DNA from: an uncultured Oscillospiraceae bacterium
GTDB lineage: Bacteria > Bacillota > Clostridia > Oscillospirales > Acutalibacteraceae
Assembly (NCBI GenBank): GCA_902490145.1
Contig: CABUCT010000067.1
Span: 1-6,757 of the forward strand
Direction: 5' to 3'
Length of the DNA: 6,757 nt
The notes beneath the pieces were generated by a model. That model was not told the origin of the DNA, ran no database searches, and saw only the letters and a list, made by a program, of their open reading frames with translations. The translations under genes were made by a program, and so were the position numbers. Below, in pieces: positions 1 through 6,636 of this stretch; position 1 is the first letter of the stretch; every line of letters starts with the position of its first letter.

Positions 1-22
1 TTTTCGTATATTTGTCGTTCAT
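1..22 (-). CDS. Possible start of a further downstream gene (partial)
   Basis: An ATG lies directly after the MFS stop codon, in the same frame, and opens seven complete codons reading MNDKYTK before the window ends. The position would suit a further gene in the same tightly packed transcript. Against it, no Shine-Dalgarno sequence sits at the usual distance: the nearest purine-rich run, AAAAGG, is about 21 bases upstream and lies in the loop of the hairpin at 24-69. Too little sequence is present to assign a family, and the ATG may simply be fortuitous. Confidence 0.3.
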
Positions 23-1264
23 TTAATTATGCTTTGTCTTAGACCTTTTATTAACACAAAGCATAATTATCCCCAAAAGCATTAAAATCGGAAAAACAAC
101 TGCACTTCCGATACCTGCCTTCAATGCTATTTCTTCAGCCGAGCCACTGAAAATTTTAGATAATATACCGTTATCACTCTTTACATTACTTGATACAAAC
201 GCCACAAGTGCCGGTCCGGCTGAGCATCCTATATCTCCGCCAAAGGCCAGTAAAGCGAACATCGATGTTCCACCTTTTTTATATTTATGTGCAGCGATAC
301 TGTATATTCCCGGCCACATAAGACCCACTGAAAAGCCGCAAAATCCACATCCCAATAATGCAATTATCGGATTTCGTGATACACTTGCTACCACGTAGCT
401 TAAAATACACAGCACCGAGCTTAAAGCCAGTGCTTTTTTCAGATTTATTCTATCTCCCCTGCAACCGTAATACAAACGACTGATACCCATAAGTGCAGCA
501 AAAACACAGGGTCCAAGCAAGTCTCCTAAAGTTTTTGATACTCCAAGTCCCGTTTCTGCAAACAAAGACGCCCACTGTGCCATAGACTGTTCAGCAGCAC
601 CGGCAGAGATCATCAGTACAATCATTATCCAAAATGCAAAAGAGGAAAACAAATGCTTTATCGGCATTGCCTCTCCCTCTTCGGTAAGATGGCATATAGG
701 GACTTTTGTAAACATGACAAAACAGACCATTGGAACTATTGTCCAAATCAGTGGAAGATAACGCCAGTTTTCTACTCCGAAGGTCATGAAATATACAGTC
801 GATCCCAGTACTACTAAAACTTGACCCCAAGAGTAAAAAGAATGAAGTAGGCTCATGGAAGCCGACTTGTTATCTGATGGTAATGCCTCAAGCAAGGGGC
901 TTATAATAACTTCTGATATGCCGCTTCCAACTGCACCTAATGACACAGCAAGTAAAAGTGCCGCAAATCCGTTTTTCATAATAAACGGAAGGGTACTCAT
1001 GCCTACAAGCCCGCAAATACAGAAAAACTGAGAAAAAAGAATAGTTTTGCGATAACCCAAAAAATTTATTATCGGGATGGACATAAGATCAACAAATATC
1101 TGTATAACAAAATTCACTGTTACAAGCAAGCTTATTTGTTCGAGTGATACTCCGAACTTTGTTTGAAAAGTCACAAAAAGCAGTGGTGCTAAATTGTTTA
1201 TAATTGCCTGACTTATATATCCAATATAAGCTGACTTTCGTGTAGTGCTGTAGTTTAATCTCAT
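23..1264 (-). CDS. MFS transporter, FHS/sugar-porter-like, substrate unknown
   Basis: A 413-residue, very hydrophobic protein with about 12 predicted membrane helices. The two six-helix halves are separated by a more polar stretch near residues 188-207, as expected for the major facilitator superfamily. A degenerate loop 2-3 signature is visible near residues 60-73 (D59, then G70-Y-R-K). The stretches LLHSFYSWGQ (139-148) and GLMWPGIYS (314-322) recall the fucose/galactose-H+ symporter-like branch of clostridial MFS proteins; this is from memory of the family, so the substrate stays open and drug or nucleoside export is not excluded. The length is complete for the superfamily. The ATG overlaps the TGA of the WYL regulator gene (ATGA), with only a weak GGTGA upstream, so translation is probably coupled to the regulator, which may control this transporter. 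The last 15 codons and the stop codon lie in a long inverted repeat (24-69). Confidence 0.88.
   Translation of the reverse strand: MRLNYSTTRKSAYIGYISQAIINNLAPLLFVTFQTKFGVSLEQISLLVTVNFVIQIFVDLMSIPIINFLGYRKTILFSQFFCICGLVGMSTLPFIMKNGFAALLLAVSLGAVGSGISEVIISPLLEALPSDNKSASMSLLHSFYSWGQVLVVLGSTVYFMTFGVENWRYLPLIWTIVPMVCFVMFTKVPICHLTEEGEAMPIKHLFSSFAFWIMIVLMISAGAAEQSMAQWASLFAETGLGVSKTLGDLLGPCVFAALMGISRLYYGCRGDRINLKKALALSSVLCILSYVVASVSRNPIIALLGCGFCGFSVGLMWPGIYSIAAHKYKKGGTSMFALLAFGGDIGCSAGPALVAFVSSNVKSDNGILSKIFSGSAEEIALKAGIGSAVVFPILMLLGIIMLCVNKRSKTKHN
24..69. repeat. 14-bp perfect inverted repeat over the MFS stop codon
   Basis: Bases 24-37 (TAATTATGCTTTGT) are the exact reverse complement of bases 56-69, with an 18-base spacer. 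After one C/C mismatch, three more pairs (39-41 with 52-54) can form, leaving a loop of about 10 bases. Read on the minus strand, the hairpin covers the last MFS codons and two bases of the TAA, and it ends just before the ATG at 20-22. It lacks the GC-rich stem and U-tract of an intrinsic terminator. A role in mRNA 3' stability or in control of the next start codon is inference. Confidence 0.75.
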
Positions 1265-2280
1265 TTAATATTCACCATGTCTATTTTATATATTTTCCAA
1301 AGATCGCTTACCGCCTTTGCCACCATTTGACGGAGATGTTTAGGCTTTTTTACCTCTATAGAACTTCCGAACTTTATAATATCCGCAACCAACCCATCGC
1401 TGATGGCAGCGGTAGTCTTAAATGTAAAACAGGTTTCATTCTGTTCTCGAATACTTATTTCCTCTCCAAAACGATCAAGAACTGCTTCAAGCATTTCATT
1501 TTTGCATGTAATTTCTATGGGTTCAACTTCTCCTCCGAAAGCATTTGAAAGTTTGCTCGCATAATCGGCTGCATCAAAGAAATTTTTATAATCAGAAACT
1601 TCCTCAAACGGACGAACCCGCTCGTTTATAATTTGCACTGACTTCATTCTGTCCACTCTTAGATGCATAAGATTTTCATATTTTTCATTATTCCCAATAA
1701 GATAATAACGGTCGTCAAGCCATAAAAGTGCATAAGGACTGATAACAAAATCTTTGGTGTTGCTATCCATTTCTCCCTTTTCGTTTATACGGCGGCGGAT
1801 ATATTTAAACTTTATCTTTTGTTTTTTTGAAATAGCGGTTTGAATCATATCAGTACTGTAATATATCTCTTCATTTTTTTCTTTTCGACGGTTATCAATA
1901 TATACCTGCCGGTCAATTTCCTCCGCCTGATAAATGCTGAGCATATTTCTAAGTTTTTCGGCCATTTCTTTACTCTTTTTTCTTGTTATAAAATTGGCTG
2001 CAAGCACCGCATCTGTAAGCAAACGGATCTCAGCGGGCTCCCAGTCACGAGATACAAGATAAAAACCACTTTTGCATGAACGGGTTTTCAAAATATCATA
2101 ACCGGCATCTTTAAGAGCATTTATATCTCCATAAACAGACTTTCTTTCACAGACAATACCTTCCTTTTGTAATTCGCCGACCAATTCGTCGGCGGTCATA
2201 GGATGATCTTCGTCGGTTTTTTTCTCAAGAATTTTTGCAAGTAAAAGTAATTTTTGCTTTTGATATTTACTTCCTGCCAT
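1261..2280 (-). CDS. WYL-domain transcriptional regulator (HTH-WYL-WCX)
   Basis: A 339-residue cytoplasmic DNA-binding regulator of the DeoR-like/WYL type. An N-terminal winged helix-turn-helix spans about residues 6-65, with the recognition-helix region ERKSVYGDINALKDAGYDI at 45-63. A linker follows, then a WYL domain at about 140-215 with the core SPYALLWLDDRYYLIG (181-196) and LRVDRM (207-212), and a WCX-like C-terminal domain at about 250-330. The signature triplet is YYL rather than WYL; R208 and R211 are kept. WYL domains are thought to bind ligands, in some cases nucleotides or nucleic acid; the ligand here is unknown. The start is well supported by GAGGAG (2287-2292), 6 bases before the ATG. 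The gene lies 57 bp after the aminotransferase with no terminator between. A GATAAT -10-like hexamer (2311-2316) is present but has no convincing -35. The ATGA overlap with the MFS gene suggests that gene as the likely target, possibly with the regulator itself. Confidence 0.92.
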   Translation of the reverse strand: MAGSKYQKQKLLLLAKILEKKTDEDHPMTADELVGELQKEGIVCERKSVYGDINALKDAGYDILKTRSCKSGFYLVSRDWEPAEIRLLTDAVLAANFITRKKSKEMAEKLRNMLSIYQAEEIDRQVYIDNRRKEKNEEIYYSTDMIQTAISKKQKIKFKYIRRRINEKGEMDSNTKDFVISPYALLWLDDRYYLIGNNEKYENLMHLRVDRMKSVQIINERVRPFEEVSDYKNFFDAADYASKLSNAFGGEVEPIEITCKNEMLEAVLDRFGEEISIREQNETCFTFKTTAAISDGLVADIIKFGSSIEVKKPKHLRQMVAKAVSDLWKIYKIDMVNIK

Positions 2281-2337
2281 ACAAATCTCCTCGCTGTAAA
2301 AAATGACAAAATTATCTTAAGAAATTTGATAAAACAG

Positions 2338-3462
2338 TTATAAAACTTTTTGTAGCACCGAACAAACTTCATTTATTTGTTCATCGGTAAGATAAGGATG
2401 CATTGGAATAGACATGACCGTATCACATAATTTTTCGCTTATCTCAAAGTCTCCCTTTCGTCCGCCTAAATATTTAAATGCTGTCTGCAGATGCATAGGA
2501 CAGGGATAATAAATCATTGACGGTATCTCATTTTCTTTAAGTTCAGCCATAACTTTTTCTCGCTGTTCTTTGCTTTTAAGCTTAAGAGTGTACTGTGCCC
2601 ATGATGAGGTGACCTTATCGGGGACCTTTGGAACACTGACTATTTTTGAAAGCCTTTCATCATATTTTTTTGCCACATCATTTCTTGTTACAAGCTCACT
2701 GTCAAAAATATCAAGCTTGCAATGAAGCACAGCCGCCTGAACTGTATCCAAGCGTGCATTAAGTCCCAGTCTTACATTATCATACTTGTCTTTAGGATTG
2801 CTCCCGTGAACTCTGATTGAACGCAGCGTAATCGCAAGCTCTTCATCATCGGTAAAAATCGCCCCGCCGTCTCCATAACATCCCAGCGGCTTTGCCGGGA
2901 AAAACGAAGTGGTAGAAACATCACCGAATGAACAAGCTTTTTTGCCTTTAAATGAACCGCCAAAACCCTGTGCACCGTCCTCCATTACTAAAAGTCCATG
3001 CTTTTTGGCAACGGCACATATTTTTTCAAAATCAGCAGGTTGACCGAACAAATCAACCGCAATAATCATTTTTGGACAAAGTTTACCTTCTGATTTTACT
3101 TTTTCAATAGCTCTTTCAAGACTCTGAGCATCCATGTTAAATGTTTCCGGATTCACCTCAGTAAAAATCGGAGTTGCTCCCACTCCGGCCACAACCTCTG
3201 CAGAAGCAAAGAATGTGAAGTCCGGGACAAATACCGCGTCTCCCTTTCCGATACCGTAAGCCATAAGCGGCATCATAAGTGCATCGGTTCCGTTCGAGCA
3301 TGAAATACAAAACTTTCTTCCAACATACTTTGCAAGACGTTCTTCAAGCTCTTTAACAGGAGGTCCCATTATGTATTTTCCGCTTTCAATCGCGGAGATT
3401 ACTCCCTTATCCAGTTTTTCTTTTATACGCCTGTATTGAGCTCCTAAATCTATGAACTGCAT
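2338..3462 (-). CDS. DegT/DnrJ/EryC1/StrS PLP-dependent sugar aminotransferase, WbpE-like
   Basis: A 374-residue, full-length fold-type I PLP enzyme that should transfer an amino group, usually from glutamate, to a keto-sugar nucleotide in the cytoplasm. Visible landmarks are FIDLGAQYRRI (3-13), SNGTDAL (56-62, phosphate-binding loop), EDGAQGFGG (161-169, with D162 facing the pyridine nitrogen), the Schiff-base lysine K191 in SFFPAKPLGCYGDGGAIF (186-203), GLNARLDTVQAAVL (233-246) and the C-terminal SIPMHPYL (351-358). From memory these blocks resemble Pseudomonas WbpE, the UDP-3-keto-GlcNAcA 3-aminotransferase, more than the QdtB/FdtB or PglE branches, so a 3-amino sugar product is the leading hypothesis. 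The start has AGGGAG (3471-3476) 8 bases upstream, overlapping the stop of the sugar transferase gene, 12 bp away. The family assignment is near certain; the substrate is moderately supported. Confidence 0.95.
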   Translation of the reverse strand: MQFIDLGAQYRRIKEKLDKGVISAIESGKYIMGPPVKELEERLAKYVGRKFCISCSNGTDALMMPLMAYGIGKGDAVFVPDFTFFASAEVVAGVGATPIFTEVNPETFNMDAQSLERAIEKVKSEGKLCPKMIIAVDLFGQPADFEKICAVAKKHGLLVMEDGAQGFGGSFKGKKACSFGDVSTTSFFPAKPLGCYGDGGAIFTDDEELAITLRSIRVHGSNPKDKYDNVRLGLNARLDTVQAAVLHCKLDIFDSELVTRNDVAKKYDERLSKIVSVPKVPDKVTSSWAQYTLKLKSKEQREKVMAELKENEIPSMIYYPCPMHLQTAFKYLGGRKGDFEISEKLCDTVMSIPMHPYLTDEQINEVCSVLQKVL

Positions 3463-3474
3463 TTTTTCAGCTCC

Positions 3475-4164
3475 CTATTTTTTTATAACACACCAAACCG
3501 TTCTGATCAAAATACTTATATCACGCAGTATTGAAAAATTACGTGTGTATTCAAGATTAACCGCCATTTTATCTACTAAAATAGTTTCTATATAATACTG
3601 CTCCGGATCTTCTTTATCCTTCAGCATTTCATTTTCATAGCGATATTTAAGGCTGGCCTCACCACTTGCACCCGGCGGCAAAAGCAATGTTGCCATCATC
3701 TCGGGCGAATATTTTTCTACATACTTCGGAACCTCCGGACGTGTTCCCACAAGACTCATATCACCCTTTAAGATATTTATCATCTGAGGAAATTCGTCAA
3801 TTCTGGTCACCCGAAGAAAATGACCTACTTTTGTAATTCTCGGATCGTTTTCACCCACTGTTACCTGAGCACCTATTTTATCAGCATTTTGTACCATAGT
3901 ACGAAATTTAATAATGGAAAACGGTTTGCCATATCTTCCAATCCTTTTCTGAAGATAAAAAATTGGTCCTTTTGAGGTTGCGGCAACAAAAATCGCTGAA
4001 ATCAACATAATAGGAGACAAAATTAAAAGTACAATAAACGCAATAAGAATATCAAAAAAACGTTTTATAAAAAGTTGAAACCTTTTATGATTAAGACTTT
4101 CGAAATAAGGTCTTATTTCTTCAATCTGCATCTCCGGCGGAAGCTTATCAAAGCTGCCTATCAT
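3475..4164 (-). CDS. Small monotopic phosphoglycosyltransferase (PglC-like initiating sugar transferase)
   Basis: A 229-residue bacterial sugar transferase of the small, single-domain PglC type. It would move a sugar-1-phosphate from a UDP-sugar onto undecaprenyl phosphate at the inner face of the membrane, starting a glycan repeat unit. A cytoplasmic N-terminal tail (1-32) precedes one hydrophobic helix (about 35-62) that contains the Ser-Pro pair (50-51) marking the helix break of the re-entrant membrane hairpin. Family blocks follow: GPIFYLQKRIG (66-76), FSIIKFRTM (82-90), the catalytic Asp-Glu dyad D123-E124 in TRIDEFPQMINIL (120-132), and GDMSLVGTRPE (134-144). The later block PPGASGEASLKYRYEN (163-178) differs from the common PGITG form but is compatible with Gram-positive members. 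It lacks the multi-helix N-terminal domain of WbaP/WcaJ proteins. The ATG overlaps the upstream TGA (ATGA), with GGGTGAG (4170-4176) 5 bases before it. The sugar is unknown; N-acetylated amino sugars are typical for this class. Confidence 0.94.
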   Translation of the reverse strand: MIGSFDKLPPEMQIEEIRPYFESLNHKRFQLFIKRFFDILIAFIVLLILSPIMLISAIFVAATSKGPIFYLQKRIGRYGKPFSIIKFRTMVQNADKIGAQVTVGENDPRITKVGHFLRVTRIDEFPQMINILKGDMSLVGTRPEVPKYVEKYSPEMMATLLLPPGASGEASLKYRYENEMLKDKEDPEQYYIETILVDKMAVNLEYTRNFSILRDISILIRTVWCVIKK

Positions 4165-5393
4165 ATGTTCTCACCCTTACTGATGATATTAATAAATTTC
4201 TCGGCAAGCACTTCATAACGATGGTTTGCCAATACATATTCCTGACCTTTTTTCCCCATGATTTCCCGATCAGACGGGCTTATATTCTTTATCTTTTCTA
4301 TTGCCAAAGCAATTTCGGAGGGATTTTGAGCAGGAACCGATATCCCACATCCTGCAAGCTCCAACGGAGTATCAGGAGCTTCAACTCCGTTTATCACCGG
4401 TCTTGCCGAAAGCATATAATCAAACATTTTATTCATTCCAACACCATAGCTGTACAACGGAGATTTCTTTGCCCCAATATACAGGCAATCGGCCTCTTTA
4501 AGCAATGACTGCATTTCATTTTTCGGAACAGCGTCAAGAAACACAACATTTGAAATATTCTGTTTCTCGCAAAAACTTTGCAGCTTTTGTTTTTCCGAGC
4601 CGTTTCCGACAAGCACAAGAGCTGTGTCCTTTGAAACCAGCTTTCCGCATTCAACAAAACAATCAAGTGCATTTGAACGTGCGTGTCCCCCGGCATACAT
4701 GACCACAAATTTATTGTCTTTGTGTAAATCGTCTAACACTTTTTTATGTTTTGAATTCAGCGATGCATACTCTGATTCCCCGATTACTACCCCGTTCGGG
4801 ACATAATTGAAATTTACATTATTAAATCCGAGTTCTTTTATGTGACGGTCCGCGTCCGGCAAAATCGAAACAACTCCGTCACAATTTTTATAACAATAAT
4901 TCTCTGCTTTCTGAACATATTTTATAAGCGGATTTTTATCGGTAAGTCTTGACATTGCAACGAGAGACATGGGCCATAAATCATGGATTTCATAAAAAAG
5001 CTTTGCTCCGGCAATTTTTGCGATCTTATGAGCCGGATAGACATCCATCGGATATGTGGATGAATTTATTACTACATCGGGATTGTATTTTTTGGCGATG
5101 TAATCAGCATTTTGCTTTAACTTATTTACAAATGAAATCATACTGCATGCACGCTTTAGACCGTTTGAACGGTATCTTACCGAGCGAACAAAACAAAATC
5201 TTACACCGCTGTCATATTCTTCAGAAAAATCATTTTTGATTATTGGATTTTCACGTCGTAAGTGAGAATAATCAGCTGCAATAATAGTAACATCTGATCC
5301 CTTCTTCACCCATTCGCGAGCCATATAAAAAGGTCTAAACTCCATACCGTATCGATCAGATCCGGCATAATGATCAATATAGAGAATGTTCAT
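4161..5393 (-). CDS. GT4-family glycosyltransferase, WbuB-like
   Basis: A 410-residue GT-B fold retaining glycosyltransferase that probably adds a sugar to the lipid-linked acceptor at the cytoplasmic membrane face. The N-terminal (acceptor) domain opens with MNILYIDHYAGS (1-12) and includes YGMEFRPFYMAREWVKKG (15-32), and YEIHDLWP (134-141); the C-terminal (donor) domain starts near residue 228 with VMYAGGHARSNAL (231-243). The usual GT4 E-x7-E block is replaced by YSYGVGMNKMFDYMLSARPVI (314-334), where D325 stands at the second acidic position; this form is typical of the WbuB branch, which includes an L-FucNAc transferase of E. coli O26. No signal peptide or membrane helix is seen. The ATG lies 2 bp after the oxidoreductase stop. 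The nearest purine-rich site, GGGAGA (5408-5413), is 14 bases away, so initiation may depend on coupling to the upstream gene. Donor and linkage are not predictable. Confidence 0.93.
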   Translation of the reverse strand: MNILYIDHYAGSDRYGMEFRPFYMAREWVKKGSDVTIIAADYSHLRRENPIIKNDFSEEYDSGVRFCFVRSVRYRSNGLKRACSMISFVNKLKQNADYIAKKYNPDVVINSSTYPMDVYPAHKIAKIAGAKLFYEIHDLWPMSLVAMSRLTDKNPLIKYVQKAENYCYKNCDGVVSILPDADRHIKELGFNNVNFNYVPNGVVIGESEYASLNSKHKKVLDDLHKDNKFVVMYAGGHARSNALDCFVECGKLVSKDTALVLVGNGSEKQKLQSFCEKQNISNVVFLDAVPKNEMQSLLKEADCLYIGAKKSPLYSYGVGMNKMFDYMLSARPVINGVEAPDTPLELAGCGISVPAQNPSEIALAIEKIKNISPSDREIMGKKGQEYVLANHRYEVLAEKFINIISKGENI

Positions 5394-5395
5394 TG

Positions 5396-6484
5396 TTATT
5401 TGTCAAATCTCCCTGAAAAATCAACAGTTGATACGTTTTCAAGAGGTAATTTCACACTTCTTCCATCAGCCGCAGATTTATATATTGCAAGAACGGTTTC
5501 TAAAGCTCTTCTGCCCGCTTCACCATTTACAAATGGTTCTCTGTCATTTAGAATTGAGTCGATAACATCTTCGTAAAGCGGAGTATGACCAAATCCGTAA
5601 ATATTGGGCGGATTTTCTCCAAACTGTGCCTTGACACTTTCAGAATCATCCTTATCATCGGCAAATTTCCACTCTTCAATAAGGTTAACAGACTTTCCTC
5701 CTGCCTTTACCGTCCCTTTTTCACCAAAAATATAAAGCGTCTCTTCCAAATTCTCGGGATATATATTAGTAGTTCCTTCAATGAGTCCATAAGAACCATT
5801 CTTAAACTTAACAACTGCAAGCCCCAAATCCTCAGCTTCAATGTAATCATGAACAAGGCGGTCAGTATATGCTGAGACTTCCTCAATCTCATCACCCATC
5901 ATCCAACGAAGAAGATCAATATTATGGATACATTGATTCATAAGTGCTCCGCCGTCCTGAGCCCAGGTTCCTCTCCAAGGAGCTTGTGAGTAATAGTTTT
6001 TGTTTCTTGCCCAGCGAATATGTGCAGCTCCGTGAAGTAACCGACCGAAACGACCTTCTTCAAGTGCTTCCCTTATCTTCTTTACTGATTTATTAAATCG
6101 GTTTTGGTGACAGGCACAGAGCTTTACACCTTTTTCTTTTGCGGCTGCTATCATCTTATCCGCATCTTTAAGGGAAAGTGCAATCGGCTTTTCAACAATA
6201 AGATTGCATCCTGCATCAATACAGTCGAGTGCAATTTCGGCATGATACCCGCTCTCTGTTGCAATTGCACATAAATCAGGTGACAATTCTTTGAGCATAA
6301 CACGATAATCGGTGTATCTTTTAATGCTGCTCTTGTAAGGAACCGGATCTATAACCCTTTCCATATTGGCTTCTATAGGATCACAAACCGCAACTATTTC
6401 AAGATTTTCCGAATTATTCATAGCTGCCGCAATGTGATTTACCGAAATTCTTCCGCAGCCGATCAGTGCATAGCGAAGTTTCAT
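5396..6484 (-). CDS. Gfo/Idh/MocA oxidoreductase, possible UDP-GlcNAcA 3-dehydrogenase (WbpB/WlbA-like)
   Basis: A 362-residue NAD(P)-dependent sugar or sugar-nucleotide dehydrogenase. The N-terminal Rossmann fold shows YALIGCGRISVNH (5-17) as the dinucleotide loop, followed by VAVCDP (31-36), an acidic residue suggesting NAD(H) preference, and VEKPIALS (97-104) with the conserved EKP lysine K99. The C-terminal alpha/beta domain holds WRGTWAQDGGALMNQCIHNIDLL (170-192), where H187 and D190 fit the family's catalytic/substrate-binding positions, and NLEETLYIFGEKGTVK (245-260). The start at 6484 is preferred: it gives the normal family N-terminus and has AAGGGAAGAG 5 bases upstream. The frame stays open to an ATG at 6628, but those 48 extra residues would be translated through the hairpin at 6582-6625 and look unlike protein. 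A UDP-GlcNAcA 3-dehydrogenase role is inferred from the WbpE-like aminotransferase downstream; another sugar nucleotide is possible. It is the first gene of the glycan module. Confidence 0.92.
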   Translation of the reverse strand: MKLRYALIGCGRISVNHIAAAMNNSENLEIVAVCDPIEANMERVIDPVPYKSSIKRYTDYRVMLKELSPDLCAIATESGYHAEIALDCIDAGCNLIVEKPIALSLKDADKMIAAAKEKGVKLCACHQNRFNKSVKKIREALEEGRFGRLLHGAAHIRWARNKNYYSQAPWRGTWAQDGGALMNQCIHNIDLLRWMMGDEIEEVSAYTDRLVHDYIEAEDLGLAVVKFKNGSYGLIEGTTNIYPENLEETLYIFGEKGTVKAGGKSVNLIEEWKFADDKDDSESVKAQFGENPPNIYGFGHTPLYEDVIDSILNDREPFVNGEAGRRALETVLAIYKSAADGRSVKLPLENVSTVDFSGRFDK

Positions 6485-6489
6485 AATAT

Positions 6490-6499
6490 CTCTTCCCTT
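6490..6499 (-). promoter_or_regulatory. Ribosome binding site that fixes the oxidoreductase start
   Basis: The minus strand reads AAGGGAAGAG, then ATATT, then ATG at 6484. This purine-rich run at proper spacing, together with the family-typical MKLRYALIGCG N-terminus, decides for the 362-residue form. The upstream ATG at 6628 is preceded by an A-run and has no comparable site. Confidence 0.8.
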
Positions 6500-6519
6500 G
6501 TTTTTATTACATGCAAAGA

Positions 6520-6556
6520 TTAAAATCAAATAAATATAAACCCGCCTTGATTTTAA
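6520..6556. repeat. 10-bp perfect inverted repeat in the operon leader
   Basis: TTAAAATCAA (6520-6529) is repeated as its exact reverse complement TTGATTTTAA at 6547-6556, with a 17-base spacer. It overlaps the candidate promoter of the glycan genes, with one arm in the -10/-35 spacer and the other near the expected transcription start, so it could be an operator or an AU-rich leader hairpin. Repeats of this length can arise by chance in AT-rich DNA, so function is uncertain. Confidence 0.4.
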
Positions 6557-6561
6557 CCCAA
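6533..6561 (-). promoter_or_regulatory. Candidate sigma-A-type promoter for the glycan genes
   Basis: On the minus strand TTGGGT (6556-6561) and TATATT (6533-6538) are separated by 17 bases. The -10 matches consensus at 5 of 6 positions and the -35 only at 3 of 6. Transcription would begin near 6526, giving a leader of roughly 40 bases. The location, after a probable terminator and before the first gene of a packed set, is right for a promoter. An alternative pair, TTGCAT with TAAAAT at 18-base spacing, lies slightly upstream. Confidence 0.3.
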
Positions 6562-6577
6562 GCTTTATTTCTAATGC

Positions 6578-6625
6578 AAAACCGACGAAAAACCGTTCTC
6601 GAATTTCTCTAAGACCGCTCGTCGG
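6578..6625 (-). terminator. Candidate intrinsic terminator after the acyltransferase gene
   Basis: On the minus strand CCGACGA (6619-6625) pairs exactly with TCGTCGG (6582-6588), followed by only TTTT (6578-6581) and preceded by an A-run (6628-6634). It begins 11 bases after the acyltransferase stop codon, as expected for a terminator. On the plus strand the same stem is followed by CA and seven T, so it may work in both directions, although no plus-strand gene is present. The 30-base loop is long and the minus-strand U-tract short, which lowers confidence. Confidence 0.45.
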
Positions 6626-6636
6626 CATTTTTTTGT

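Noticed and set aside
1327..2079. Plus-strand open frames of 70-80 codons opposite the WYL regulator gene
   Set aside because: They lie antisense to a well-supported gene with clear domains, have low-complexity compositions rich in F, I and S, and no convincing ribosome binding sites.
2312..2332. TTATC/GATAA inverted repeat upstream of the WYL regulator, a possible autoregulatory operator
   Set aside because: Only five bases match in each arm and the centre is not symmetric; this is within chance expectation for AT-rich intergenic DNA.
4102..4119. Near-palindrome GAAATAAG-GT-CTTATTTC inside the phosphoglycosyltransferase gene
   Set aside because: Eight-base arms of AT-rich sequence with a 2-base centre are expected about once by chance at this scale, and it encodes ordinary residues (EIRPYF region) well inside the coding sequence, so no operator is claimed.
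4221..5239. Several overlapping open frames on both strands inside the GT4 glycosyltransferase gene
   Set aside because: They contradict one another and the glycosyltransferase frame, match no family, and are explained as frame shadows of the real gene.
6485..6636. Riboswitch or small RNA in the longest intergenic gap
   Set aside because: I looked for purine, glycine, SAM, c-di-GMP and T-box-like conserved cores and recognised none; the stem-loops are explained more simply as a terminator and an AT-rich inverted repeat.
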